This document shows positions 1 to 7,000 of a stretch of DNA of 13,080 nucleotides, piece by piece; the stretch's first letter is position 1; the number at the start of each line of letters is the position of its first letter. The notes beneath the pieces were generated by a model, which was not told where the DNA came from, searched no databases, and was given only the letters and a program-made list of their open reading frames with translations. The stretch is taken from NCBI GenBank assembly GCA_041674345.1, contig JBAYVY010000059.1, forward strand, positions 1 through 13,080. Direction: 5' to 3'. The position numbers and the translations under genes are program-made. The stretch is from JBAYVY01 sp041674345 (GTDB lineage Bacteria; Planctomycetota; Phycisphaerae; Phycisphaerales; Zrk34).

Positions 1-1599
1 GTTTTTGAAATCATCATCATTCGCCCGCCACTCCGCGGCGCGCAGCGGCGCGACCGCCTTCAAAAAGGCGTCAAACGCCTCCCGGCTCAAACCCTTCAAA
101 TCGAAGTCACCCGACTTGTCACGGGTAATGTCGTAAGTGGCCGCGAACAGCCCCGTGCTCTCGACATGAATCGACGCGATGTCGGCGGGCTTCACGTCCA
201 GCACCGTGCGATCCCGGTAAAACAACGCCGGTTTCATTACCGCGGAAAGTTTCACGCGATCCACCACATAACCCGTTGCTTCCGTCCCCCGGACAACAAT
301 CAGTTGGTTGTCGTTTCCCACGAATATGGTCAATTGATCCGGTTGCGTGGAACCGGCCAAGGTGAGTGTAATGGTCGCCAATTCAAGTCGCTTTTGCGCC
401 TCCTCCATATGCACATAATCCGCGGCCTTCGTCTTGAACAGCGCATCGAACAATTGATCGGCGGACGCTGGTTCAAGTTCGTAACCGGGCTTGGGGTCGG
501 CGAACGTCCAGCGACCGTCCGCCTTCTGTAAATGCACCACAGTGGCGGCATCGCCGGCAAGTGTGACGGCGATCTCACGCACATCGGTTTGATTGACCGG
601 CGTCAATCGCGCATCACGCAGCGTGTTCAGCGGCTTGGTCAACCGATCAATGCTGTTCTTGCCGAGCGTGAAAACCACCGGGCGGTCGTCGAGCATCGCA
701 TGGTAAGCCGTGTTGTTCAGATCGGTCGGCGAACCGATGCGCAGCGTGTGCGCGATCCCGGTTTCTCCCGACGATTCGGCGATTGCCAGCGTGATGGGAG
801 GGTGATCCAATCCGTATCGGGCCGGGTCCGTCGGTTGATCGGCGATGAACTTTTCAACCGCGCCGAAGTTGATCGTGTTGACCAACGCCTCCACCGCCGC
901 CCCGTCGGCGCGGCCCGTCGCGCCCCGCGAAAACACCCAGTTCGTACTGTCCGCGCCGCTTCGGTCAATGGTGACGTTCAAATCGTCACGATGCAACACG
1001 ACCTGTTGCACCTGGCCGAAGGGGATGTTGGGCAGGGCGGTGGAACGGAAATCCGCCGGGGTTTTGTTCAACAGCTTTTCGTGCAAATCGGCATTGACGA
1101 CATAAACGTCGGGTTGCCCGTCAAGCCAGAGGTATGCGCCGCCCGCCGGTGCGACCGGGCCGAACACCAGCGTGTGTTCGCCCTTGTCGAGTTTCAACGT
1201 GAGAACCAGATCGGAAGGTATCATGTCAATCGGCAGATCGGCGGATTTGATTTTGCTGGTGTAGTGCAGCGACAGCGCATCGTTGACCAGTTCGTCGATC
1301 TTCCAGTCCATCATTTCGTAGGGGAAGGGCGATGTTTGTTTCCAGCCGGGCTTGCCGTCGGCGGTTTGCCGCTCGATGACGCAACCAGCGTGGCCGGATA
1401 GTCGCAGCGTGATCCGTTTGATCTGTGCGGGCAGGGGGTTGTCGGCAAGGAGCGGGATGCCGGCGGGGATCGGCTGCGTCTGTGATTGATCGTCAGGCGT
1501 TTGTGGATTCTTACGAACAAAGTCCGTCTCAAAAAGAACAAAGTATGCCCCGAGCAGGATGGCGATCATAAGAACGGTGAGTGTGGTTTTTGTATTCAT
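1..1599 (-). CDS. DUF4340 domain-containing protein, C-terminus beyond the window
   Basis: The frame is open from an ATG at 1597-1599 to position 1, so about 533 residues are visible and the end is missing. The N-terminus (MNTKTTLTVLMIAILLGAYF) is a membrane anchor or uncleaved signal, and the rest is soluble. The stretch near codons 450-470 (YRDRTVLDVKPADIASIHV) has the pattern typical of DUF4340 proteins. This family is usually encoded next to GldG-like ABC auxiliary proteins. Here it is last in the operon, 60 bp after the GldG-like gene. Its role is probably periplasmic and linked to the transporter, but the substrate is unknown. I see no clear Shine-Dalgarno; the start was chosen because the hydrophobic segment begins directly after it. 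Family assignment is good, function is not known. Confidence 0.85.
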   Translation of the reverse strand, partial: MNTKTTLTVLMIAILLGAYFVLFETDFVRKNPQTPDDQSQTQPIPAGIPLLADNPLPAQIKRITLRLSGHAGCVIERQTADGKPGWKQTSPFPYEMMDWKIDELVNDALSLHYTSKIKSADLPIDMIPSDLVLTLKLDKGEHTLVFGPVAPAGGAYLWLDGQPDVYVVNADLHEKLLNKTPADFRSTALPNIPFGQVQQVVLHRDDLNVTIDRSGADSTNWVFSRGATGRADGAAVEALVNTINFGAVEKFIADQPTDPARYGLDHPPITLAIAESSGETGIAHTLRIGSPTDLNNTAYHAMLDDRPVVFTLGKNSIDRLTKPLNTLRDARLTPVNQTDVREIAVTLAGDAATVVHLQKADGRWTFADPKPGYELEPASADQLFDALFKTKAADYVHMEEAQKRLELATITLTLAGSTQPDQLTIFVGNDNQLIVVRGTEATGYVVDRVKLSAVMKPALFYRDRTVLDVKPADIASIHVESTGLFAATYDITRDKSGDFDLKGLSREAFDAFLKAVAPLRAAEWRANDDDFKN

Positions 1600-1623
1600 G
1601 GGCGTTTGGGTTTTCGTGGCAAT

Positions 1624-1656
1624 CACGGTCTGGCCTCAGAAGGCCATCCCGTGCTT
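1624..1656. repeat. Junction palindrome, copy 1 of a CACGGTCTG...CATCCCGTGCTTA repeat
   Basis: It sits in the 60-bp gap between the GldG-like and DUF4340 genes. Outer arms CACGG/CCGTG and inner arms GGCCT/AGGCC can fold as a hairpin. The flanking words CACGGTCTG and CATCCCGTGCTTA recur exactly at 3831-3868 with a different inner stem. It looks like a REP-type intergenic repeat. Confidence 0.6.
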
Positions 1657-1659
1657 AAA

Positions 1660-3768
1660 TCACTTTCGACGGATGAACCAGACGGCCGCGCCGGCGGCGA
1701 GACAGAGAACGGGCAGGCCGAGCAGGACGATCCAGCCGACGGCGATGTGTCCGGTGGCGCTGATGGCGTCATATCGGCGAATGTCCTGCGAACGGGCGCT
1801 GGTGGCGATCAGGTTGTCCTGCCCGGCGAGCCAGTAGATGCTGTCGGTGAAAAGTTCGCCGTTGCCGGGGAAGAGTGTGTGGAGCAGGCGACCGGAGAAC
1901 GGATCGCGCGGGCCGTATTGTGTGACCTGATCGGTGGCGAAATAGGGATCGGTGAGAACGACGATACGCTCATTTTTATCGGCGAAAGCAGCGGCAACGG
2001 TGAATGGGCCGGCGTTTTCGGCTGCGTCCTTTTTGGGCTGGCGACTGGTCAGATCGGTTTCGCCCCATGTATCGGCGGGCGTCTGGATGAGGGGCCAGGC
2101 CTTCGCATCGTCTTTGGGCGTGAGGGTGAGGGGCATGGAGGACAGGAGGATGCCGATCTGCCCGGCGAGCGCCTTGCCGACGGGGTGATCCTTGGGCCAG
2201 GTGGTGAGGGTCATCTGCATGGTGGGCGTGGGCCGGCCCGTGTTGGGGTCGATCAAGTTTTGCATGACCTGTATGGAACTGTCCACGGTGATGCCCAGTT
2301 CGCTGAGCGTATCGGCGATCGCGTCGGGCTGACCGAAACGCGACATGGGATTGGGAGCGAGAATGACGAACGCGGGCTGATGATCCTTGATCGCATTTTT
2401 CAAAGTTTCCGCTGTTTGTGTATTGGGCGGCATAAACGGCATCCGCGGATCAGGCGGGGACTGCGGCAGAAAGACCCAGACGATGGGTTGGTCTTTTTCG
2501 GGCTGGGGCTTGGGTTCGGGTGGGGTGGGGCCGAGTTGCGTGCGACGACCGGCGGGGTTCCACTCCCTGACCTCAAAGTTCATGTTTCGCAGTTGGGAAG
2601 CGACGAAACTGAACGGCCCGCCGGGTCCGACGGCCGATTGCTGGGCGGAGTTGACGAAGACGACCAGGGGCTTGGTTTTGAGCGTGATGGAGATGATAGC
2701 GCTGGTGAGGGCTTCTTCGCCCCGGAAGCGTTGTTCGGGTTGATGCCGCGACCGATTGTTTTCGGATGTGTCGATTTCATCCGTGTAAACGTCGTCCAAT
2801 TTGATGACGGTGATCCGGTCGGGGGTCATGATGATGGAACTGTTGGCGCGCATGATGCTGGAACGCAACACGTCGTATTCGGTGGTGTTCACGGCATCAA
2901 GGGTATCGAGGGTTTGGGTGACGGGAGCGAGTATTTGGTTGAATGCGTTGCGTGCGCCGGTGAGGAAGTCTTTGACATCGGGGTGGGTGTCGCCGGAGGC
3001 GATGCGCTGGTCGAGGGCCTTGATGGCGAGACTGAGCAGATTGTCACGGAACTGGCGAAGCGGCTCGGCGGCCCGGGCTTTGAGGCCGGCATAATCCGGC
3101 AGGGGGGAGTCGGAAATTTTATCAATGGCGGCGGACAGATCGGCGAGTTGAAGTTGGTCATCAAGGGAGGAAAGCACTTGGGTTATTTGCTGGAGGAGTT
3201 TGCCGAGTTGCGGGTCGGCATTGGATTGGAGGAGGGGCATTTTTTGCGTGAACAGCAGGGATTGTTGTTTGCCGAACGCGCTGATTTGTCGGAGGGTTTT
3301 CCGGGTTTCGGTCAGGGCGTTCTGTGCGGGGATGAGTTGGGTTTTGTAACGGTCGGTGATCTGTGCGCAGAGTTTGCGGAACTTGTCGATGTCGGCGGCG
3401 GGCTGGAGATGGGAGACGGTGACGCGGCCGTCGCCCCAGCGTTGGTATTCATCGAGAAGGTCGCGGAAATAGCGTATTTTCTCGGCTGTTTCGAGGGACA
3501 TGTCGGAGCCTGTGAGGAAGAGGGTGGTGATATCGACATCGCGGTCGAGATGGTTGAGGACTTGGCGGGTTTGAGGGCTGAGGGAGTATTGGCGAGTGGC
3601 GGTGAGGTCGATGCGCGTCCAGTTGCCCCACTTGGTGATGTTTCGCACGGTGATCCAGTTTGCGAAGATCACGATGGCGAGTGCGGCGAGGACGAGGACG
3701 GCGACGTTGAGGCCGTACTTGATGCGTCGTGACCAGACGGAGGGGGCTTGGGGGGTGGTGTCGTTCAT
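1660..3768 (-). CDS. GldG-like ABC-transporter auxiliary protein
   Basis: The 702-residue protein has one N-terminal membrane helix (about residues 18-38), a long extracytoplasmic region and a C-terminal membrane helix (about 676-697) followed by a basic tail (FIRRK). This one-TM/large-domain/one-TM layout, with the opening 'LTATRQYSLSPQTRQVL', is characteristic of GldG / ABC_transp_aux proteins that work with GldF-type permeases. In Flavobacterium the Gld ABC genes are needed for gliding, but homologues are widespread in non-gliding bacteria, so no motility role is claimed. It lies between the permease gene (136 bp upstream) and the DUF4340 gene (60 bp downstream) in one operon. The middle of the protein (about 150-300) is rich in heptad-like leucines and may be coiled coil. 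A long open frame on the opposite strand is an artefact of GC-rich codon use. Confidence 0.85.
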   Translation of the reverse strand: MNDTTPQAPSVWSRRIKYGLNVAVLVLAALAIVIFANWITVRNITKWGNWTRIDLTATRQYSLSPQTRQVLNHLDRDVDITTLFLTGSDMSLETAEKIRYFRDLLDEYQRWGDGRVTVSHLQPAADIDKFRKLCAQITDRYKTQLIPAQNALTETRKTLRQISAFGKQQSLLFTQKMPLLQSNADPQLGKLLQQITQVLSSLDDQLQLADLSAAIDKISDSPLPDYAGLKARAAEPLRQFRDNLLSLAIKALDQRIASGDTHPDVKDFLTGARNAFNQILAPVTQTLDTLDAVNTTEYDVLRSSIMRANSSIIMTPDRITVIKLDDVYTDEIDTSENNRSRHQPEQRFRGEEALTSAIISITLKTKPLVVFVNSAQQSAVGPGGPFSFVASQLRNMNFEVREWNPAGRRTQLGPTPPEPKPQPEKDQPIVWVFLPQSPPDPRMPFMPPNTQTAETLKNAIKDHQPAFVILAPNPMSRFGQPDAIADTLSELGITVDSSIQVMQNLIDPNTGRPTPTMQMTLTTWPKDHPVGKALAGQIGILLSSMPLTLTPKDDAKAWPLIQTPADTWGETDLTSRQPKKDAAENAGPFTVAAAFADKNERIVVLTDPYFATDQVTQYGPRDPFSGRLLHTLFPGNGELFTDSIYWLAGQDNLIATSARSQDIRRYDAISATGHIAVGWIVLLGLPVLCLAAGAAVWFIRRK

Positions 3769-3830
3769 AAGAATCTCAGATTGTCGATTTCAGTTTATGA
3801 ATTGGGTGATATCGCTCTATTTACGTAAAC

Positions 3831-3868
3831 CACGGTCTGCCGCTGAGGACGGCGTCATCCCGTGCTTA
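3831..3868. repeat. Junction palindrome, copy 2 of a CACGGTCTG...CATCCCGTGCTTA repeat
   Basis: It lies in the 136-bp gap between the permease and GldG-like genes. It shares the outer words CACGGTCTG and CATCCCGTGCTTA with 1624-1656, but the inner stem here is CCG/CGG rather than GGCCT/AGGCC. Conserved ends with a variable inner stem suggest a dispersed folded repeat rather than a chance palindrome. Confidence 0.6.
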
Positions 3869-3904
3869 TATTTTCATGAGGTTGATCGGAGGATTGGACG
3901 TTCG

Positions 3905-4621
3905 TTATCTCCATTTTCGGCTTTCGAGGGCTTTGACGGCGAGGGTGAGGAAGAAGGCGATGGCGGAGAGGAAAAAGACGATGTTGCTGATGTCGATGAG
4001 GCCTTTGGAGAAGTCATCGTATTGGCGGTTGACGTTGAGGTAGGAGGCGACGGGTGCGAGGGAGTTGGGGAGGAAGCGGGGTGCGAGTGCGGCGGCAATG
4101 GTGAAGATGAGGATGGTGAAGACGGTGAGGATGAAAGCGATGATTTGATTGCGTGTGAGTGTGGAGGCGAAGGAGCCGATGGCGAGGTAGAGACCGCCGA
4201 CAAGGATGAGGCCGGTGTAGCCGGAGAGGATGGGGCCGTAGTCGGGATCGGCGTGGATTTCGATGATGATAACGTAGGCGATGGTTGGGACGAGCATGAG
4301 GATGAAGAAGGCGAGTGAGCCGAGCCATTTACCGGCGATGACCTGGAGATCGGAGACGGGGCTGGTCATCAGGGGTTCGATAGTCCCGCTGCGGAGTTCT
4401 TCGCTCATGAGCCGCATGGAGATGGCGGGGACGACGGCGATGAGAATCCAGACGATGACGGTGAAGAGTTGGCGGAGTTCGGCGGGCTGATCGGGTTGGA
4501 AAGTGACGGTGAGGAAGAAGAAGCCGGCGAGGAGCATGAAGAGACAGGTGACGACGTAGGCGATGGGGGAGTAGAAGAAGCTGGTGAGTTCGCGGGAGGC
4601 GATGGCGAGGGTGTTACGCAT
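3905..4621 (-). CDS. ABC-2 type transporter permease (GldF-like)
   Basis: The product is a 238-residue integral membrane protein with about six hydrophobic helices (near 20-40, 52-70, 98-120, 133-152, 160-180 and 212-230). The segment MRLMSEELRSGTIEPLMTSP after the second helix is the conserved cytoplasmic coupling region of ABC-2/GldF permeases. The start at 4621 is preferred over an in-frame ATG 36 bp upstream, because GGAG (plus-strand 4628-4631) lies six bases from it and the protein then begins with the family-typical 'MRNTLAIASREL'. It should pair with the ATPase encoded 67 bp upstream to form the transporter core, with the GldG-like and DUF4340 proteins as extracytoplasmic partners. 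The substrate is unknown. Confidence 0.92.
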   Translation of the reverse strand: MRNTLAIASRELTSFFYSPIAYVVTCLFMLLAGFFFLTVTFQPDQPAELRQLFTVIVWILIAVVPAISMRLMSEELRSGTIEPLMTSPVSDLQVIAGKWLGSLAFFILMLVPTIAYVIIIEIHADPDYGPILSGYTGLILVGGLYLAIGSFASTLTRNQIIAFILTVFTILIFTIAAALAPRFLPNSLAPVASYLNVNRQYDDFSKGLIDISNIVFFLSAIAFFLTLAVKALESRKWR

Positions 4622-4638
4622 GGGGGACTCCGAATACA

Positions 4639-4685
4639 TGCGGGCTGAAGCCCGCACGCCGGGGGCGTAGGGCTGAAGCCCTACG
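4639..4685. repeat. Tandem palindromes with a CTGAAG centre
   Basis: Two perfect hairpins follow each other between the ATPase and permease genes: GCGGGC-TGAA-GCCCGC (4640-4655) and CGTAGGGC-TGAA-GCCCTACG (4666-4685). Stem sequences differ but the TGAA loop closed by C-G is the same, and a third member occurs at 11609-11628. They resemble REP-type repeats and could also tune expression between the two genes. Confidence 0.7.
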
Positions 4686-4688
4686 GCC

Positions 4689-5666
4689 TTAGGCGGCGAC
4701 GATGTTGGATTGGGGGGCGGTGATCTGGATGAAGTATTCTTCGAGGGAGGCGCGTTCGTGACGCATTTCGCGGATGAGCCAGTGGTGGTTTTGTGCGGTT
4801 TGGCCGAGCGATTCGCGGATGTCGGATTGGGGGTCGTTGGGGGTGATGTGGGCGGCGCACCAGCCGTCGCGGGAATCAGCCCCCGGAAGTTTTTTCATTG
4901 CGTCAATTTGTACCTCGGCGACCCCCGGAAGTTTAGTGAATATGTCGCGGACGATGAGGGGGTCGGCTTTGAGTTCGATGATAATGCGTGCGGACTGGCG
5001 GACCTGTGCTTTGAGTTGGTCGGGGGTTCCCTGTGCGACGATTTTGCCGGCGGCGATGATGACGAGTTGTTCGCAGGTTTTTTCGGCTTCGGGCAGGATG
5101 TGCGTGGAGAGCAGGATGGTTTTTTGACCGGCGAGGGAGGTGATGAGTTTTCGGATTTCGGTGATCTGGGTGGGATCGAGGCCGGCGGTGGGTTCGTCGA
5201 GAATGAGGATCGGCGGGTTGTGAAGGAGGGCTTGCGCGATGCCGACGCGTTGGCGGTTGCCTTTGGAGAGTTGGCCGACGAGTCGTCGGCGGATGTGGGA
5301 CAGGCCGCAATGGTCGGCCAGTTCGTCGATGCGTTTTCGTCGGAGGTTTCGGGGCATTTGGTGAAGTTTGCCGAAGTGGTGGAGATGTTCTTCGACGCGC
5401 ATTTCGGAGTAGAGAGGGTTGGATTCGGGGAGATAGCCGATGGAATCGCGGACGAGGGCGGATTGGGAGAAGACGTCGTGGCCGTTGAGTTTGGCCGAAC
5501 CGGCGGAGGCGGGCATGAAGGCGGTGAGGATTCGGATGGTGGTGGTTTTGCCGGCCCCGTTGGGACCGAGGAACCCGACGATGCGACCGGCGGGGACGTG
5601 AAGGTTGATGCGATCGAGGGCGAGGACGGGGCCGTACCATTTGGTGAGTTGCTGGACTTCGATCAT
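4689..5666 (-). CDS. ABC transporter ATP-binding protein (GldA-like)
   Basis: The 325-residue cytoplasmic ATPase has Walker A GPNGAGKTT (34-42), signature LSKGN (133-137), Walker B ILILDEP (153-159), D-loop GLD (162-164) and the switch histidine in LLSTH (H189). The usual Q-loop position reads YLPE (78-81), as in many GldA/DrrA-type ATPases. After about residue 215 comes the C-terminal extension of this class. The start at 5666 has AGGA eight bases upstream. It is the first gene of the minus-strand operon and should energise the permease encoded next. I found a TTGACA upstream (plus-strand 5764-5769) but no acceptable -10, so no promoter is annotated. Confidence 0.93.
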   Translation of the reverse strand: MIEVQQLTKWYGPVLALDRINLHVPAGRIVGFLGPNGAGKTTTIRILTAFMPASAGSAKLNGHDVFSQSALVRDSIGYLPESNPLYSEMRVEEHLHHFGKLHQMPRNLRRKRIDELADHCGLSHIRRRLVGQLSKGNRQRVGIAQALLHNPPILILDEPTAGLDPTQITEIRKLITSLAGQKTILLSTHILPEAEKTCEQLVIIAAGKIVAQGTPDQLKAQVRQSARIIIELKADPLIVRDIFTKLPGVAEVQIDAMKKLPGADSRDGWCAAHITPNDPQSDIRESLGQTAQNHHWLIREMRHERASLEEYFIQITAPQSNIVAA

Positions 5667-5798
5667 GGGGGTGGTCCTGTTGTGTGCGCTGTGCGGTGTG
5701 CGGGGTGCGGGGTTCTCGCCGCAAGCCGCACGGTGCGTTAAGGTGCGCCGAATATCGGCTGCGTGTCAAGTGGGGGGGGGATAAATTGTGGGAACCGA

Positions 5799-5853
5799 GG
5801 TGGAAAGGTCCCCATCGGACTCAGGTAGAAGTGTCCCCATATGGAGACACTTC
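5799..5853. repeat. Imperfect direct repeat ending in a 26-bp near-palindrome
   Basis: 5799-5823 and 5824-5849 are approximate tandem copies sharing GGTnGAA and GTCCCCAT. The second copy extends into a palindrome at 5828-5853: GAAGTGTC, a CCCATATGGA centre, then GACACTTC, with only one mismatched pair. It could be an operator for the ABC operon that starts about 130 bp away on the minus strand, or the remains of a transposon end. The sequence does not decide between these. Confidence 0.5.
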
Positions 5854-5925
5854 AGATCACTACTGTCCGGAGTCGAAGACGCCCAGATGCGTCTTTAGCG
5901 CGCTGGTCCCTGATCGTCGCATCGC

Positions 5926-6109
5926 ATGGCTCGAAAATGCACCACGTCCGTCCCAGCAACAGAAGCCCATGAAGGGTTTGGGACCGGACGCGGTGCGAAG
6001 CCGAAACTCCCGCCAGTGGCGGGTTCGCTTCGGGCGTTGGGTTGAAGTCGTGAGCGGGGTAATGATTCCCGCGACGGCTTCTGTTGCTGGGGTACATCAT
6101 GCCGCGCCA
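5926..6109. repeat. Structured block with a 16-bp long-range inverted repeat
   Basis: CCCAGCAACAGAAGCC (5952-5967) is the exact reverse complement of 6076-6091, and the outer words ATGGCTCG and CGCGCCAT nearly pair as well. Between them lie further stems: CGTCCG/CGGACG (5945-5990), CCCGCC-agt-GGCGGG (6009-6023) and GCGGG/CCCGC (6055-6073). A 39-codon plus-strand frame starts at the left boundary. It may be a MITE-like repeat or a structured RNA. I cannot tell which, or which strand is used. Confidence 0.45.
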
Positions 6110-6181
6110 TTTCCCAGAGTCAAGGGAAAATTTTCGGAGAAAGCCCCGGATCGGGCGTATGAACGCCGTTCACGAATGAGG

Positions 6182-6216
6182 GGGTGAGCGCTTGCATTCG
6201 CTGCAAGCACTCACCC
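6182..6216. repeat. Strong hairpin downstream of the tRNA terminator
   Basis: Arms GGGTGAGCGCTTGC and GCAAGCACTCACCC pair over 14 positions with one mismatch around a 7-base loop. It lies just beyond the minus-strand terminator and has no U-run on either side, so it may be a back-up terminator or a repeat. Confidence 0.5.
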
Positions 6217-6226
6217 GGATCGGCGC

Positions 6227-6261
6227 ATAAAAATACCCCGCGTGTAGTTACTCACGCGGGG
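6227..6261 (-). terminator. Rho-independent terminator of the tRNA transcription unit
   Basis: On the minus strand a perfect 9-bp stem CCCCGCGTG/CACGCGGGG (plus-strand 6236-6261, 8-base loop) is followed directly by TATTTTTAT. It is correctly oriented to end transcripts from tRNA-Ala. Confidence 0.85.
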
Positions 6262-6326
6262 CTTGTCCGGGTGGGCTGTACGGCTCAACCCGTGTCGGTG
6301 CAGCGGCTTACGCCGCCGAGCCGTTG

Positions 6327-6373
6327 AGACCCGACGTTGACGACAGAAGCCGGAGAAGGGTTCCGTCGGGTCT
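6327..6373 (-). other. Inverted repeat just 3' of tRNA-Ala
   Basis: AGACCCGAC (6327-6335) and GTCGGGTCT (6365-6373) are perfect 9-bp inverted arms starting eight bases past the mature 3' end of tRNA-Ala. They could form a processing stem in the precursor or the base of a longer structured trailer that runs to the terminator. Confidence 0.4.
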
Positions 6374-6380
6374 CTGAAAG

Positions 6381-6453
6381 TGGAGCGGATGAGAGTCGAA
6401 CTCACGACCTCTTCCATGCCATGGAAGCGCTCTCCCAACTGAGCTACCGCCCC
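6381..6453 (-). tRNA. tRNA-Ala(GGC)
   Basis: The 73-base cloverleaf closes in every stem: acceptor GGGGCGG/CCGCTCC, D-stem GCTC/GAGC, anticodon stem CTTCC/GGAAG with loop ATGGCAT (anticodon GGC), and T-stem GTGAG/CTCAT with loop TTCGACT. The acceptor holds the G3-U70 pair, the alanine identity element, and the discriminator is A. CCA is not encoded. In the reconstructed empty site it lies about 88 bases downstream of tRNA-Asp on the same strand. Confidence 0.97.
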
Positions 6454-6477
6454 ATTTATTCAATTATCAATACCGCT

Positions 6478-6505
6478 ATCTTACCCCGACAGGCCCGACT
6501 TGCAA
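6478..6505 (-). promoter_or_regulatory. Probable promoter of tRNA-Ala
   Basis: On the minus strand TTGCAA, a 16-base spacer and TAAGAT precede the mature 5' end by about 25 bases. Spacer length and -10 style match the tRNA-Asp promoter (TTGACA, 16, TAACAT). Each box matches consensus at four of six positions. Confidence 0.5.
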
Positions 6506-6539
6506 TGCAAATCGAAACTGCCGGGGCGGGGACAAAACC

Positions 6540-6566
6540 AACGAGAGCGACGGGGATCGAACCCGC
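6540..6566. repeat. Attachment site, distal end of the element (27-bp core copy)
   Basis: It is identical over 27 bp to 10673-10699. It carries the 3' 25 bases of tRNA-Asp (whole T-arm, acceptor 3' strand, discriminator) plus two downstream bases, detached from any tRNA 5' half. It is the scar left when an element recombines into a tRNA 3' end. The bases flanking both copies differ, so 27 bp is the full extent. Confidence 0.95.
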
Positions 6567-6728
6567 CTTCAATCGGGCCGGATGATAGCACGAACGGGGG
6601 GGTGGGCACAAGTACGGGCACACGCCGGGGATTTTGAAGAAATCAAAGCAGCATGGTCACGGCTTACACCTGCCCAACGGGTCAAGGTGCTGGCGGTCGT
6701 GCGTGCTGCGTTGGGAGGTGTCGCATGA
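6567..6728 (+). CDS. Displaced 3' segment of the integrase reading frame (53 codons)
   Basis: If the element is joined at its 27-bp repeat, the integrase frame ending ...GDRTR at 10699 continues at 6567 without a stop for 53 codons and ends at TGA 6726-6728. The end of this tail, DFEEIKAAWSRLTPAQR followed by a hydrophobic helix (VKVLAVVRAALG), looks like an amphipathic C-terminal helix and not like random translation. Its stop overlaps the orfA start as ATGA, the same coupling used elsewhere in the element. While integrated it lacks its 5' part; an internal ATG at 6582 would give only 48 residues. The reading across the junction is inferred, the continuity of the frame is seen. Around 6604-6621 it contains two GGGCAC words that may be integrase arm sites. 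Confidence 0.6.
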   Translation, partial: LQSGRMIARTGGWAQVRAHAGDFEEIKAAWSRLTPAQRVKVLAVVRAALGGVA

Positions 6729-7000
6729 TCCATATGGGCTTCACGCTGTCGGTCGATTGTTCGGCAGTGTGGTTCGTGGTGACGGATGGCGAGCGGTTCG
6801 CCTACTTCGAGACGTTCGGCGGTCGGCGTCGCACTGCGTGCGGTCGGGATGAAGTATCCATCCGCGTCGGGGATGAAACGTGGACCGTGTTGTACGGTCG
6901 GGTGCTTGAAGTGCGGCGAACGTCGGGGCACTTGGTCAGCGACCAGGTGGAATTGCTGGAACGCTTCGGGCGTCAGCTTGATGGAGGGGGTGCAACATGA
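6725..7000 (+). CDS. orfA, hypothetical protein of the element
   Basis: This 91-residue protein is of unknown family. ATG 6725-6727 has GGAGG (6714-6718) six bases upstream and overlaps the stop of the displaced integrase tail (ATGA). Its own stop overlaps the orfB start in the same way (6997-7000). The sequence suggests a small beta-rich fold with alternating charged and hydrophobic residues (RDEVSIRVGDETWTVLYGRV), then a helical end (VSDQVELLERFGRQLD). No membrane segment or metal-binding motif is evident. An upstream in-frame ATG at 6653 is possible but has a weaker site and would overlap the tail frame widely. Position upstream of rep, coupled to it through orfB, suggests a replication or copy-control role, which is inference only. 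Confidence 0.7.
   Translation: MIHMGFTLSVDCSAVWFVVTDGERFAYFETFGGRRRTACGRDEVSIRVGDETWTVLYGRVLEVRRTSGHLVSDQVELLERFGRQLDGGGAT

Larger units (their letters stand above)
5667..6226. other. Non-coding stretch between the ABC operon and the tRNA terminator
   Basis: No frame here is convincing as a protein. The stretch holds an imperfect 25/26-bp direct repeat with a palindrome (5799-5853), a small hairpin AAGACGC/GCGTCTT (5876-5895), the structured block at 5926-6110, and a hairpin at 6182-6216. A 39-codon frame (5926-6045, plus) coincides with the structured block and is treated as part of it. Confidence 0.6.

Noticed and set aside
532..1401. A 289-codon open frame on the plus strand
   Set aside because: The minus strand is open throughout and encodes a DUF4340 protein; the plus frame shows no domain.
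1486..3732. A 748-codon open frame on the plus strand
   Set aside because: It lies antisense to the GldG-like gene, and its G/E/D-rich translation is the usual product of reading a GC-rich gene backwards.
4710..5741. A 343-codon open frame on the plus strand
   Set aside because: It is antisense to the ATPase gene, which has all ABC motifs; the plus frame has none and the same G/E/D-rich composition.
5764..5769. TTGACA on the minus strand as promoter of the ABC operon
   Set aside because: No acceptable -10 box occurs 16-18 bases downstream; the nearest AT-rich hexamer is about 22 bases away.
6540..6566. A truncated tRNA-Asp pseudogene from chromosomal duplication
   Set aside because: It is exactly the integrase core copy at the far end of an element with int next to the intact tRNA, which explains it fully.
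6211..6585. Small frames across the tRNA-Ala region on both strands
   Set aside because: They translate tRNA-Ala or its antisense strand and flanking hairpins, a known source of false proteins.
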